Shown here: piece by piece, positions 43,607-53,683 of the stretch
Layout: each line of letters opens with the position of its first letter
Position numbering within the stretch: the stretch's first letter is position 1
From: Chitinophaga filiformis
GTDB lineage: Bacteria > Bacteroidota > Bacteroidia > Chitinophagales > Chitinophagaceae
Direction: 5' to 3'
Length of the DNA stretch: 64,000 nucleotides
Assembly: GCF_900102545.1 (NCBI RefSeq)
Contig: NZ_FNBN01000012.1
Coordinates: 76,629-140,628, forward strand
Position numbers and translations under genes: made by a program
The notes under the pieces: model-generated
Databases searched by the model: none
The model's input: only the letters and a program-made list of their open reading frames with translations
Told to the model about the DNA's origin: nothing

Positions 43607-44785
43607 TTATCTCACTACAACTTTCCGGATCTTATTCCCACCCTGCGTATCATAATTATAAGTGCTGATATACAGATCACCATGCTTATCTATCACCAAT
43701 CCCATCGGACCATTAAAAGACGCATTTAACCCCACTCCATCCACATCTTCAGCATTACCACTCCCCGCAATAACTACCTTCCTTCCCGTAGATTTCTCAA
43801 TCAGGCGCAGGTTATTATTAACATGATCGGCTTCATAAAGATTGCCTCTACGATCGAGCGCAATCTCCCAGCCGCCATAAGTAGGATCCAGCGGCAGAAA
43901 GGTCATCTGGCCATCCGGTGTGATCCTGGCATGTGGATACGCACTCACCCACATAGTGCCGGATTTATCAAAAACAATGTTCTGAGGCGTAGTGAGACCG
44001 GATACAATAGTGGTGTCATGGTGGCCTGAAGTATCCATTCGCAAGATAAACCCGTAATTGGTATTGCTTACATACAGGTTATGATCCGGCCCTAATGTAA
44101 TGCCGGCCATAGGCATTATGCCCTGGTATATCGGCACATTCCTGCCATCCGGTTCTATACGCATCACATGCGTATTAAAGTCTGTAAGATACAGCTGCTT
44201 TGAGTGCTGATCCAGCGTGATGTTATAGGGAGAATAAAATTCTACATCGTAAGAAATCGGAATTGTGGATACCATATTACCAGTTATCTTACGCACCAAC
44301 CTGTTGTAGCAATCAGCCACATATAAAGTACCATCGGCGCTGTCCACGGTAAGGCCCCAGGGACAATTAAAGCTGGCAGCTTCGCCAGCGCCGTCATCTC
44401 TGCCTACAGTGCCGGATCCTGCTATAGTCGTAACTGTAGCCCTATAGTTATAGGTAAACGGCTTTGAATAAGAATGATTGTCTACCTGTACAGTCAACTC
44501 GCCGGAGCCTGCCATTACGGGTATTACAACCGATACGCTATCCCGGTCAGCTGCAACGATATTTGCCTTTTCGCCATTCAGGGATACAGACACTTTGAGC
44601 CCTGATTTCATGACTGGGAAATTCGTTCCGTAAATTTTAACGGTATCGCCGCCACCTGCAGCTTCGGGATAAATTGAGGTGACCGTAACGTACGGATAAT
44701 TGTCATCATGACTACAGGCTGAAAATAATAAGACGCTACTAACGACATAGAGTAGCGGGGAAAGAGGAAAACAAAATCTTTTCAT
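43607..44785 (-). CDS. lipoprotein with IPT/TIG and NHL-type propeller
   Basis: A 392-residue protein with a lipoprotein signal (LYVVSSVLLFSACSHDDN, lipobox cysteine at residue 24). Residues ~30-115 are an IPT/TIG immunoglobulin-like domain (VTSIYPEAAGGGDTVKIYGT). The rest is an NHL-like beta-propeller with repeats such as CPWGLTVDSADGTLYVADCY and GPMGLVIDKHGDLYISTYNY. Such proteins are typically surface-anchored and bind glycans or proteins in Bacteroidota, and the ligand is unknown here. Single gene. Confidence 0.88.
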   Translation of the reverse strand: MKRFCFPLSPLLYVVSSVLLFSACSHDDNYPYVTVTSIYPEAAGGGDTVKIYGTNFPVMKSGLKVSVSLNGEKANIVAADRDSVSVVIPVMAGSGELTVQVDNHSYSKPFTYNYRATVTTIAGSGTVGRDDGAGEAASFNCPWGLTVDSADGTLYVADCYNRLVRKITGNMVSTIPISYDVEFYSPYNITLDQHSKQLYLTDFNTHVMRIEPDGRNVPIYQGIMPMAGITLGPDHNLYVSNTNYGFILRMDTSGHHDTTIVSGLTTPQNIVFDKSGTMWVSAYPHARITPDGQMTFLPLDPTYGGWEIALDRRGNLYEADHVNNNLRLIEKSTGRKVVIAGSGNAEDVDGVGLNASFNGPMGLVIDKHGDLYISTYNYDTQGGNKIRKVVVR

Positions 44786-44916
44786 AGATTCGGGTTCGGG
44801 TTAAACGTTTAAAAATATCGGCTAAAGATACAAAGGTTTATGATACGCTGGAATGAGCCAGACATTTTTATCGTAATATTAATTAGCTACCATGCTTATA
44901 CCTAAAAAATGGGTGT

Positions 44917-45396
44917 ATGCTAAGCCGTGATAATGTTGAACAAATTGAAGAAATACTGATGGATAACGAATATTTCATGAAAGAATGCCTCTCTTTGGCA
45001 CAAGCCGCAAAACAACGTGGCGACAGCCCTGTCGGCTCCATCCTCGTCCGCAACGGCGAAATCATCGCCCGTGGCATCGAGGGAGGTAAAACCCATAAAG
45101 ACATCACCTACCACGCCGAAATAGAAGCCATCCGCGAAGCGACAGCTTTACTAAACACCCAGGATCTGTCAGATTGCACCATGTACACCACCCACGAACC
45201 CTGTATCATGTGCGCCTACGTCATCCGACATACCCGCATACCAACTATCGTCATGGGATTAACCTCCGGCGATATCGGCGGCGCCAGCTCCGCTTATCCG
45301 CTCCTGAAAGATACCGGTATCAAAAAATGGGGACCCCCGCCACAACTCATCACCGGGGTACTGGAAGAAGAATGTAGGGCTTTACGCATTGACTGA
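44917..45396 (+). CDS. nucleoside deaminase (cytidine/deoxycytidylate deaminase family)
   Basis: A 159-residue zinc deaminase. His and catalytic Glu lie in YHAEIEAIREA near residue 67, and the two cysteines in HEPCIMCAYVI near 93. The short length and the GGASSAYPLL region point to the guanine/cytosine or TadA-like small nucleoside deaminase group rather than a fused RibD. Two starts are possible: ATG 44917, or ATG 44959, which gives MDNEYFMKECLSLAQ, a more typical beginning. The 3' end overlaps the convergent kinase gene by 15 bp. Confidence 0.83.
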   Translation: MLSRDNVEQIEEILMDNEYFMKECLSLAQAAKQRGDSPVGSILVRNGEIIARGIEGGKTHKDITYHAEIEAIREATALLNTQDLSDCTMYTTHEPCIMCAYVIRHTRIPTIVMGLTSGDIGGASSAYPLLKDTGIKKWGPPPQLITGVLEEECRALRID

Positions 45397-48300
45397 CTTC
45401 CACGTCAGCCACTTCTCAAATACAGCAATCAGGTTATTCTCAACAAACGGCTTGGTAACAAAATCATCCATACCCGCCGCAATACACTTTTCCCTTTCGC
45501 CCTTCACATTCCCCGCTGTCAAGGCTATAATAGGAATGTGAATATGCGGACTGATCTCCCTGATTAACTGCGTAGCTTCATACCCATTGATAATAGGCAT
45601 CTGGATGTCCATAAAGATAATATCAGGTAACTGCTGCTTAGAGCTCTCAACAGCTTCTTTGCCATTCTTCGCCTCCATAATATGGGCAGCAGGAGCAATC
45701 TTCCGGATAATGGTACTCGCCAGCAGCATATTGATAGGATTATCTTCCGCGATCAGGATATTAATATTGGCTTTGATCTTCTTATGATCACGGCTTTCCG
45801 CCCGCTTAGCCTCAGCGGTGTCTTTGATAAACAAATGGGATAGGGCATGGTACATTTCCTGTATCTTAATAGGTTTTAACAGACGTTGATTGACGTGCAG
45901 CTCCTCACAGGCCCTGATGATCTTTTCATCGTCTGCAGAACTATGCAGTAAGATGATAGCAGGCTCTTTATCCAGCTCCTCAAAGTTCGTCCTGATCTTC
46001 CTGATCGTTTCCAGTCCATCCATAAAAGGCATATGATAATCCATCAGGATCACATCATACTGCTGTTTCGTCATCAGGAACTGAAAGGCTTCAATGCCAT
46101 TCGATGCCTCGTCAGAGTTGATGCCCTTCATCTGCAGCATCTTTCTCAGGATGGTCCGGTTATGTTCATTATCATCAACGATCAGCACATTTTTGACAAG
46201 GTCGATATTTTCCCATGCAATGGGAGCGCCGTCTTCTGTTTTTACCGTAATTTCAAAAAAGAACGTACTACCTTTTCCGGGAGCACTTTCCAGTTGAAGC
46301 TGACTCCCCATGAGTGCCAGCAGTTTATTGGAAATACTCAACCCCAGACCCGTACCGCCATATCTTTTAGTAGTGGAAATGTCTTCCTGTAAGAAAGCCT
46401 CAAATATCTTCTGCTGTTTACTCTTATGGATACCAATACCCGTATCCCTTACCTGGAACCTGATAGTGGTCATACCCTCCGTTGGTTGCCCTACAGGCCT
46501 GATCTCCAGCTCTATTTCCCCCTGGTCGGTGAATTTCACCGCATTGCTTAACAGGTTAAGAAGGATCTGTTTAAGCCGCACCACGTCCGCCCACATAAAA
46601 CGGGGGAGCTCCGGAGATACATTCAGCAACATTTCAATACCCTTCTGCGCTGCCTGGAAACTGAGAATGTCGCTGGCCTGACTACTAAACTCCAGCAGAT
46701 CACACTTGCTGATGTCCAGCTCTATCTTGCCGGCTTCTATCTTGGAGAAATCGAGAATGTCATTGATGATGCTCAACAGGGAATTACCCGACTGGTTAAC
46801 AATAGACACATATTGCTGTTGCGTTTCATTAAGCACAGTTTTCATCAGCAGGTCTGTGAACCCGATCACACCGTTCAGCGGCGTGCGTATTTCATGGCTC
46901 ATGTTGGCCAGGAATTCCGATTTGGCTTTACTGGCATACTCCGCCTGTAATTTGGCCTCTTTCAGCTCCATTTCCGCCTTCTTGCGCTTCGAAATATCAG
47001 TAGCAATGCCCAGGTAACCGGTGATATTCTCATGGTCACGTATAGGCGTTACTACCATAGCGATGGTGGTAGTGGTTCCGTCTTTCCGTACATATGTCCA
47101 TTCCCTTCCCTCAGATCCTTCAAGCTCCGGTACCTGGGTAAACACGCGGAAACCTTCAATAGGTGTCTTATACAACTCCGACAACTCTTTGCCTCTGGCG
47201 GCTACTTCCTCCGGCGAGTGAAGTATCTCCCAGGAATATTTACCCGTAACCTCCGCAGCACTATATCCCAACAGCTTTTCCGCCCCTTTATTGAAAAGGG
47301 TAATAATACCCTCGTGATCGGTGGCAATGATACTGACCTCCGAAGCAGATTGCAATACATCCTCCAACAGTTTCCGGGACTGCTGAATAGCCACCGTAGC
47401 CTTCTTCCGCTCATTAATATCCTGGAAAGTACCAAACAGCCTTTTACAAACACCATTTTCGAACGCGGCATGACCTATCGAGCGCACCCACATCTTACGG
47501 CCTTTAGCTGTCGTGATCTGTAACTCCAGCTGCCAGGGCGTGCCCGTACGGATAGCATGATCAATGACCGCATCCAGCTGCTGCCGGTATTCACCAGTGT
47601 AAAATACCATTGTATTTTCCGGGGTGGGCTTGAAGTCAGGCGGTACCTCATGGATCTCACAGGTAACGGTCGACCAGAAAACCTCTTGCTTAACAAGGTC
47701 AAACTCCCATCCACCTATACGCGCCACCTGATTGGTGCGTTCCAGCATTTCCTTAGTACGCTTGAGGTCTATCTCCAGTTCGTGCCTCTCTGTGATATCA
47801 GCCGCATTGCCTATCACAAAGGGATTTCCCTGGGCATCATTCACCAGTATATTGTTGAACAGCCAGATGCGGATATTGCCATGCTTATGCCGGGTGTGCA
47901 TCAGACCCGTCACCCTGCCTTTCATACGTATCTTGGCCAGGTATTGGTTAAGGTCGTTGTGATATTCCGGGGGGATAATGTCGTATAAACTCATCGTCAT
48001 GAGTTCCTGGATACTATAACCCACACTGTCAGCACTCGCCTTGTTGACATACGTCAGGTTCCCCTGCAGATCATGCTTACACATCATCCCCAGCGAATTC
48101 TCAAAGAAAGTGCGGGCGCTGATCTCATTATCGATCAGCTCCTGCTCTTTGAGCTTTTCACTGGTAATATCCCTGCCGATAGCGAAGATATTACCGGTAT
48201 GCGGCTCAGGCGTGGCAATCCATTGAATGTATTTATAATCGCCACCCTTTGTCCTGAAACGGTTATAGAAGTTAATAGTAGATAAACCCGAACGGAGGTT

Positions 48301-48993
48301 TTCCAGCTCCTGGCTGGTATTCTCCACATCATCGGGATGCACCAGCTCAAGTACCGAAGTGCTTGTCAGTTCTTCCTCTTCCCAACCCAGCAGGGTGGTA
48401 AATGCCTTATTGATCCTTCTTAACCTGCCTGAGTAGGAGCCAACGCAAACCAGGCCCTCCGACAGATTGAACAGCTTCGCATAATACTGGGTCTCCGCCT
48501 TCTGCCGTTCCGCCACTAAGGCGTCAATAATATTCTGTGCAATAATGGTGAGCGCTCTTTGCTCTGCATTACTAAGCATGTCGGGTTTGTCGCTCATTAC
48601 ACAAAGCGCCCCTAAAACAAATCCCTTGCCGTCAATCAGCGGACAACCGGCAAATGCCCGGATATGTGGGGCTGCTGTAACTGCTTTATTATTCCGGAGG
48701 ATAGGGTGGACCTGGGTGTCCTTAACCGCTGTGAAGGCCCCTGCCTCCCTGATCGCCTGCATAAAGCCCCAGTCCAAAGAGGTTTCCTGTATACCCGGTA
48801 TAGTAGTAGACGAAACGATGAGCTGCTTTTCATCCCCCGCAATAGCTATAACAGCGTAAGGGAAATGACAGCTGAGGGTTGCCAGTTCGGTGAACTGATC
48901 GAGGGCCGGTTGCGGAGTCAACTGCAGCAGCCCGTATTCCTTGAGCGCGCGTAGCCTTGCCTTCTCATTTTTGGGGGCAGCATTTTCATTCAT
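45382..48993 (-). CDS. hybrid sensor histidine kinase with GAF, multiple PAS and two receivers
   Basis: A 1203-residue cytoplasmic kinase without membrane segments. An N-terminal GAF domain (residues ~10-165) is followed by about four PAS/PAC units (for example SEGLVCVGSYSGRLRRINKA, GNLTYVNKASADSVGYSI, EGIITLFNKGAEKLLGYSA). The HisKA domain has His700 in FLANMSHEIRTPLNG and the ATPase domain has FRQV-like and GGTGLGLSISNKLLA motifs. Receiver 1 carries ILMDYHMPFMDG and receiver 2 IIFMDIQMPIINGYEAT. It probably senses a small ligand or redox state and feeds a phosphorelay. No partner HPt or output regulator is next to it. It ends convergent with the deaminase. Confidence 0.92.
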   Translation of the reverse strand: MNENAAPKNEKARLRALKEYGLLQLTPQPALDQFTELATLSCHFPYAVIAIAGDEKQLIVSSTTIPGIQETSLDWGFMQAIREAGAFTAVKDTQVHPILRNNKAVTAAPHIRAFAGCPLIDGKGFVLGALCVMSDKPDMLSNAEQRALTIIAQNIIDALVAERQKAETQYYAKLFNLSEGLVCVGSYSGRLRRINKAFTTLLGWEEEELTSTSVLELVHPDDVENTSQELENLRSGLSTINFYNRFRTKGGDYKYIQWIATPEPHTGNIFAIGRDITSEKLKEQELIDNEISARTFFENSLGMMCKHDLQGNLTYVNKASADSVGYSIQELMTMSLYDIIPPEYHNDLNQYLAKIRMKGRVTGLMHTRHKHGNIRIWLFNNILVNDAQGNPFVIGNAADITERHELEIDLKRTKEMLERTNQVARIGGWEFDLVKQEVFWSTVTCEIHEVPPDFKPTPENTMVFYTGEYRQQLDAVIDHAIRTGTPWQLELQITTAKGRKMWVRSIGHAAFENGVCKRLFGTFQDINERKKATVAIQQSRKLLEDVLQSASEVSIIATDHEGIITLFNKGAEKLLGYSAAEVTGKYSWEILHSPEEVAARGKELSELYKTPIEGFRVFTQVPELEGSEGREWTYVRKDGTTTTIAMVVTPIRDHENITGYLGIATDISKRKKAEMELKEAKLQAEYASKAKSEFLANMSHEIRTPLNGVIGFTDLLMKTVLNETQQQYVSIVNQSGNSLLSIINDILDFSKIEAGKIELDISKCDLLEFSSQASDILSFQAAQKGIEMLLNVSPELPRFMWADVVRLKQILLNLLSNAVKFTDQGEIELEIRPVGQPTEGMTTIRFQVRDTGIGIHKSKQQKIFEAFLQEDISTTKRYGGTGLGLSISNKLLALMGSQLQLESAPGKGSTFFFEITVKTEDGAPIAWENIDLVKNVLIVDDNEHNRTILRKMLQMKGINSDEASNGIEAFQFLMTKQQYDVILMDYHMPFMDGLETIRKIRTNFEELDKEPAIILLHSSADDEKIIRACEELHVNQRLLKPIKIQEMYHALSHLFIKDTAEAKRAESRDHKKIKANINILIAEDNPINMLLASTIIRKIAPAAHIMEAKNGKEAVESSKQQLPDIIFMDIQMPIINGYEATQLIREISPHIHIPIIALTAGNVKGEREKCIAAGMDDFVTKPFVENNLIAVFEKWLTWKSVNA

Positions 48994-49239
48994 ATGACAT
49001 GGAACTATACTGCAATTTAATTAGATAATCAATACATATTGATTTTCAGTTAAAAAGCTGAGTCAGGCAGACATATTTGTCCGGATTCCCATATTTTTTA
49101 CCCATTGCTGGAATTTGTCCCTTATTTATGTTAATTTCTGCATACCATTGGTGAAAACCTGCAATATCCCATTCGCCCTCAACCGGTATTTTTGAAAGAG
49201 TAGATCAACCAATGTCTTTTTAAACTGTAATAAGGAAAC

Positions 49240-50241
49240 GTGAAGAAAACATTCTTTTGCATAGACGCTCACACCTGCGGTAACCCTGTCAGGTTGGTAG
49301 CTGGCGGCGGACCAGTACTGCAAGGTAACAACATGAGCGAAAAACGGAACCATTTCCTGAAGGAATACGACTGGATCAGAACAGGACTGATGTTTGAACC
49401 CAGGGGCCATGACATGATGAGCGGAAGTATACTGTATCCGCCTCACGATCCCGCCAACGACGTAGCCGTATTATTCATCGAAACCAGTGGCTGCCTGCCC
49501 ATGTGCGGTCACGGCACTATCGGTACCATCACTATCGCAATTGAAGAGGGACTGATCACACCTAAAACACCCGGCATCGTACGGATGGAAGCCCCCGCAG
49601 GACTGGTCCTCATCGAATATAAACAGGAAGGTCGTAAGGTAAAAAGCGTGAAGCTCACCAATGTAGCGTCTTACCTCGCCGCAACTGACCTGGTGGTGGA
49701 ATGCCCCGACCTGGGCCCATTGAAAGTAGATGTTTCTTACGGCGGAAATTATTATGCTATTGTAGATGTCCAGGAGAACTTTCCGGGGCTCGAACACTAT
49801 ACCGCCTCACAACTGATAGGCTGGGCAAGGGAATTACGCAAACGGATCAATGAGAAACATACCTTCGTACACCCGGATAATCCGCATATCAACGGATGCT
49901 CCCATGTATTGTGGACAGGAGCTGTGATGGATCAATCCTCCACAGCGCGTAATGCCGTGTTTTACGGCGATAAAGCCATCGACCGCTCTCCCTGCGGTAC
50001 CGGCACTTCCGCCAGGATGGCTCAATGGTATGCCAAAGGCAAACTGAAAAAAGGAGACTCCTTCATTCACGAAAGTATCATCGGATCCCGTTTCATTGGT
50101 ACGATAGAAGAAGAAACCACCGTAGCAGGCGTACCTGCTATACGTCCCGGTATCGAAGGTTGGGCAAGAATATACGGTTATAACACGATCACAATAGACC
50201 CTGAGGACGATCCGTATGCATATGGACTACAGGTGATTTAA
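49240..50241 (+). CDS. 4-hydroxyproline 2-epimerase
   Basis: A 333-residue member of the proline racemase family. Both catalytic cysteines are present, Cys89 in LPMCGHGTIG and Cys252 in RSPCGTGTSA. This separates it from the trans-3-hydroxyproline dehydratases, which have Thr at one position. The enzyme interconverts trans-4-hydroxy-L-proline and cis-4-hydroxy-D-proline. The start is GTG at 49240, with AAGGAA six bases upstream; no ATG fits the conserved opening FFCIDAHTCGNPVRLV. The next gene, a D-amino-acid dehydrogenase, begins 8 bp later. Two further pathway steps are encoded at 6.5-8.9 kb. Confidence 0.9.
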   Translation: MKKTFFCIDAHTCGNPVRLVAGGGPVLQGNNMSEKRNHFLKEYDWIRTGLMFEPRGHDMMSGSILYPPHDPANDVAVLFIETSGCLPMCGHGTIGTITIAIEEGLITPKTPGIVRMEAPAGLVLIEYKQEGRKVKSVKLTNVASYLAATDLVVECPDLGPLKVDVSYGGNYYAIVDVQENFPGLEHYTASQLIGWARELRKRINEKHTFVHPDNPHINGCSHVLWTGAVMDQSSTARNAVFYGDKAIDRSPCGTGTSARMAQWYAKGKLKKGDSFIHESIIGSRFIGTIEEETTVAGVPAIRPGIEGWARIYGYNTITIDPEDDPYAYGLQVI

Positions 50242-50249
50242 ACAACAAT

Positions 50250-51497
50250 ATGGAAGTAATCATTATAGGCGGAGGAATTATAGGCCTGAGCAGTGCTTTT
50301 TATCTGCAACAGGCAGGATATACCGTAACAGTAATAGACAGGACAGATATGCAGCAGGGCTGCTCTTATGGTAACGCAGGTTATATCTGCCCCAGCCACT
50401 TTGTACCCCTGGCTACACCCGGTATCGTCAGGCAGGGATTGAAGTGGATGATGGACCCTAAGAGCCCGTTTTACATCAAACCCAGTCTGAGCAGCAGCAT
50501 GATCCAGTGGGGCTGGCAGTTCATGAAAAGCGCTACCAAATCGCATGTGGAGCGCTCGGCTGTTCCCCTCAGGGATATCGCCCTGCTGAGTAAACAGCTG
50601 TATGAAGAGTGGAACCGTATTCCCGGACTGGATTTCTCCTATGATCCAAAAGGAATGCTGGAACTGTTCAACACAGAAGAAAACGCACATCACGCAGAAC
50701 ATACTGTAAAGGATGCCCTTGCCCTGGGGATAGAAGCCCGGCTGATAGACCAGCAGACCTTAAAACAAATGGAGCCGGATACTCCTATAAATGCACTGGG
50801 GGCAATATATTTCCCCGGAGATGCCCAATTGTATCCCAATCAGCTCATGCAAAGCCTGATGACTTACCTGCGACAACGCGGTGTGCGCTTCGAAAGCAAC
50901 CAGGAAGTAACAGCCTTTATCACTGAAGGAAATAAAGTACAGGGTGTGAAGACCACAAGCGGTTTTCATACTGCGGATCATATAGTAGTCGCTGCGGGCG
51001 TCTGGAGCCGGGAACTGGCCCAGCAACTCAGGCTAAACATTCCCATGGTAGGTGGCAGGGGCTATTCTGTTACATTTGAAGACGCGCCCTATAAAGTGAG
51101 GCACTCCGTGATCCTGAGTGAAGCAAGAGTAGCTATTTCGCCTATGAATGGCAATAAGATCCGCTTTGGTGGCACCATGGAGATCACAGGACTGAACGCT
51201 CCGCCACGTATGCAGCGGGTAGAAGGTATACTGGCTTCCGTTAAAAGATATTTTCCGGCATATGATATTCCCTTACCTGCTCCTGATAAGGTATGGTACG
51301 GTTATCGTCCCTGCAGTGCAGACGGACTGCCGCATATAGGTACCATGGAACGTTACCCGAATGTGACCGTAGCAACAGGACATTCCATGCTGGGTATCAG
51401 CCTGGGTGCCGCGACCGGTAAACTGGTCAGCGAACTGGTGGCACGTGTGCCGGCTTCGATGGATATCACTCCTTTTAAAGTAGAAAGATTCAGTTAA
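50250..51497 (+). CDS. FAD-dependent D-amino-acid dehydrogenase, probable D-hydroxyproline dehydrogenase
   Basis: A 415-residue DadA-type flavoprotein. The dinucleotide fold lies at the start (VIIIGGGIIGLSSAFYL, glycines 7-12). It is followed by GCSYGNAGYICPSHFVPL and the late GYRPCSADGLPHIG and GHSMLGISLGAATGKLV, family positions of the FAD/substrate site. It would oxidise cis-4-hydroxy-D-proline to 1-pyrroline-4-hydroxy-2-carboxylate with electrons going to the respiratory chain. Co-operonic with the epimerase (8-bp gap) and the DUF885 peptidase (8-bp gap), which supports this substrate over D-alanine. Confidence 0.85.
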   Translation: MEVIIIGGGIIGLSSAFYLQQAGYTVTVIDRTDMQQGCSYGNAGYICPSHFVPLATPGIVRQGLKWMMDPKSPFYIKPSLSSSMIQWGWQFMKSATKSHVERSAVPLRDIALLSKQLYEEWNRIPGLDFSYDPKGMLELFNTEENAHHAEHTVKDALALGIEARLIDQQTLKQMEPDTPINALGAIYFPGDAQLYPNQLMQSLMTYLRQRGVRFESNQEVTAFITEGNKVQGVKTTSGFHTADHIVVAAGVWSRELAQQLRLNIPMVGGRGYSVTFEDAPYKVRHSVILSEARVAISPMNGNKIRFGGTMEITGLNAPPRMQRVEGILASVKRYFPAYDIPLPAPDKVWYGYRPCSADGLPHIGTMERYPNVTVATGHSMLGISLGAATGKLVSELVARVPASMDITPFKVERFS

Positions 51498-51505
51498 ACT
51501 TACTT

Positions 51506-53203
51506 ATGAAAAGATTGATTTACTGCCTGGTAACAGGATGGTGCATGAACGCTGGTATCGCTGTTGCACAGGAGAAAGACATCTCAGTATTGCTGTCACA
51601 TTACGAAGCCGACAAAGGAAGCCTGATGCGGTTCTACCAGATCGATAATTCTCCGGAAAGAACAGAAAGACTGAAAACGTTCAACACAGATTACCTGCAA
51701 CAGCTGAACGCCTTCGATTTCGATAAGCTGGGTGTAGAAGAGCGGGTAGACTATGTACTCTTCCGGATGAAATTACAGGAGGAAGTACGTGCACTGGATG
51801 AACAGGCAGGGCAATACAAACAGTTGTCATCCTGGTTCCCACTGGCCGATAAAATATACGCCGCCGAGAAGCTAAGAAGAAGAGGTACCAAACAAGACGC
51901 ACAGGCATTGGCAGGAACCTTCCGGGATATGTCGCTGGCCTTACAGGATAAAGCAAAACAACTCAACACGGCTACCGATATCAACATGTATCTGCTACGC
52001 AGAGGCGTTGGTATTACCAGGGGACTACAGGAGGCCATTCACAGCGTATATGAATTCTATAACGGGTACGACCCGCAGTTCACCTGGTGGGCGCCGGCCC
52101 CTTATAAACAGCTGGACAGTACATTGAAAGCATACAGCAACGTATGGCAGCAGAAGCTCAAAACATTGCCCGGCGGCAAAGACGATGGCAGCGGCATTGT
52201 AGGCTCTCCGATCGGAAAGGAAGAACTGGTACGGCAGCTGCAGAATGAGCTGATCCCTTACTCACCCGAAGAATTAATAGCGATCGCCAATAAGGAATTC
52301 GCCTTCTGTGATGCCGAAATGCTGAAGGCCAGCGAAGAAATGGGCTTTGGAAAGGACTGGCATAAAGCCCTGGAAAAGGTGAAGAACACCTACGTACCCG
52401 CAGGAGAGCAGCCAGACGCGATCATGAAGATATACAATGAGTCCATGTCCTTCCTGAAGGACAAACACCTCATCACTATTCCGCCCCTGGCAGAAGAGAC
52501 CTGGCGGATGATCATGATGACGCCCGAACGGCAGCTTGTCAATCCTTTCTTCACGGGAGGAGAGGAGCTCAGTATTTCCTATCCCACCAATGATATGGAA
52601 GAAGGAGATAAGCTGATGAGCATGCGGGGGAATAACCCTCATTTCTCAAGAGCTACAGTACACCACGAACTCTTTGCCGGTCACGCACTGGAAGAGTTTA
52701 TGAACAACCGTTACCGCACCTACCGCACCTTCTGGACACCTTTCTGGATAGAAGGCTGGTCACTATACTGGGAAATGCTGTTGTGGGACCTGAAGTTTCC
52801 GCAATCACCCGAAGACCGCATCGGTATGCTGTTCTGGCGTATGCACCGATGTGCACGTATCATATTCTCGCTGAATTATCACCTGGGTAAATGGACCCCT
52901 CAGCAATGTATCGACTTCCTGGTAGACAGGGTAGGGCATGAAAGAGCAAATGCGGCAGGTGAAGTACGCCGCTCATTTAAAGGCGATTACAGCCCCTTAT
53001 ACCAGGTAGCCTACATGATTGGCGGCCTGCAGTTCATGGCGCTGAAAAAAGAGCTCGTAGACAGCGGAAAAATGACTTATCAGCAATACCACGATGCCAT
53101 CATGAAGGAAAACGCACTGCCAGTAGAAATGGTAAGAGTGATCCTGACCAATAAACTCATCGGAAAAGACTTCAAATCCAGCTGGCATTTCTACAACCTG
53201 TAG
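51506..53203 (+). CDS. DUF885 family metallopeptidase, secreted
   Basis: A 565-residue protein with a signal peptide (MKRLIYCLVTGWCMNAGIAV, cleavage near AQEKD). The zinc site is HHELFAGHALEEF near residue 386, the DUF885 version of HExxH. It is followed by PFWIEGWSLYWEMLLWD, which supplies the further glutamate. Family members act as metallopeptidases on short peptides. As the third gene of the hydroxyproline unit it may cut hydroxyproline-containing peptides in the periplasm to feed the epimerase, an inference from context. Length is near the family norm. Confidence 0.83.
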   Translation: MKRLIYCLVTGWCMNAGIAVAQEKDISVLLSHYEADKGSLMRFYQIDNSPERTERLKTFNTDYLQQLNAFDFDKLGVEERVDYVLFRMKLQEEVRALDEQAGQYKQLSSWFPLADKIYAAEKLRRRGTKQDAQALAGTFRDMSLALQDKAKQLNTATDINMYLLRRGVGITRGLQEAIHSVYEFYNGYDPQFTWWAPAPYKQLDSTLKAYSNVWQQKLKTLPGGKDDGSGIVGSPIGKEELVRQLQNELIPYSPEELIAIANKEFAFCDAEMLKASEEMGFGKDWHKALEKVKNTYVPAGEQPDAIMKIYNESMSFLKDKHLITIPPLAEETWRMIMMTPERQLVNPFFTGGEELSISYPTNDMEEGDKLMSMRGNNPHFSRATVHHELFAGHALEEFMNNRYRTYRTFWTPFWIEGWSLYWEMLLWDLKFPQSPEDRIGMLFWRMHRCARIIFSLNYHLGKWTPQQCIDFLVDRVGHERANAAGEVRRSFKGDYSPLYQVAYMIGGLQFMALKKELVDSGKMTYQQYHDAIMKENALPVEMVRVILTNKLIGKDFKSSWHFYNL

Positions 53204-53229
53204 AATAGATATCACGACGGATTACAACG

Positions 53230-53313
53230 AAAGGGCCTGTATCAAAAGTTGAAGTTCCCCAAAAAAGTTAAACACTTTTGAGGGAACTCCAAAGCATGAT
53301 GCAGGCTCTTTTT
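53230..53313 (+). terminator. long two-step hairpin terminator
   Basis: The outer stem AAAGGGCCTGTATCA / TGATGCAGGCTCTTTTT encloses an inner stem AGTTCCC...AAAAGT / ACTTTTGAGGGAACT. It lies 26 bp after the DUF885 stop and ends in a T-run. Confidence 0.85.
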
Positions 53314-53320
53314 ATTTGTA

Positions 53321-53580
53321 TACCTGACGTGCCTGATGTACCTAATGTATCTATATAACTGACGTAACTGACCTACCTAATGTACCTAATATAACTAATG
53401 TAACTGACCTACCTAATGCACCTAATATAACTAATGTAACTGACGTACCTAATGTACCTAATATAACTGATGTAACTGACCTACTTAATGTATCTAATAT
53501 AACTGATGTAACTGACCTACCTAATGTACTTAATATAACTAATGTAACTGACGTACCGGTCGTACCTGATGTACTGATGG
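53321..53580. repeat. 36-bp tandem array built from 9-bp subunits
   Basis: At least five near-identical 36-bp units run from about 53365. Each is four related 9-mers: TAACTGACC, TACCTAATG, TACCTAATA, TAACTAATG. Less regular 9-mers flank them on both sides. Substitutions are mostly C/T or A/G. There are no unique spacers, so it is not a CRISPR array. No long open frame uses it. Confidence 0.9.
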
Positions 53581-53683
53581 TAACAGGTAGTCATTTAAGC
53601 AATTCTAAAGACACTAATTTATTTTTGACATTTCTCCATTTCGCCTGACAAGCTAGCCACTTAGATTATGATAGGGACAGCGG

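Noticed and set aside
53321..53580. Possible CRISPR array
   Set aside because: Units are contiguous 36-bp repeats with internal 9-bp periodicity and no unique spacers; no cas genes nearby.
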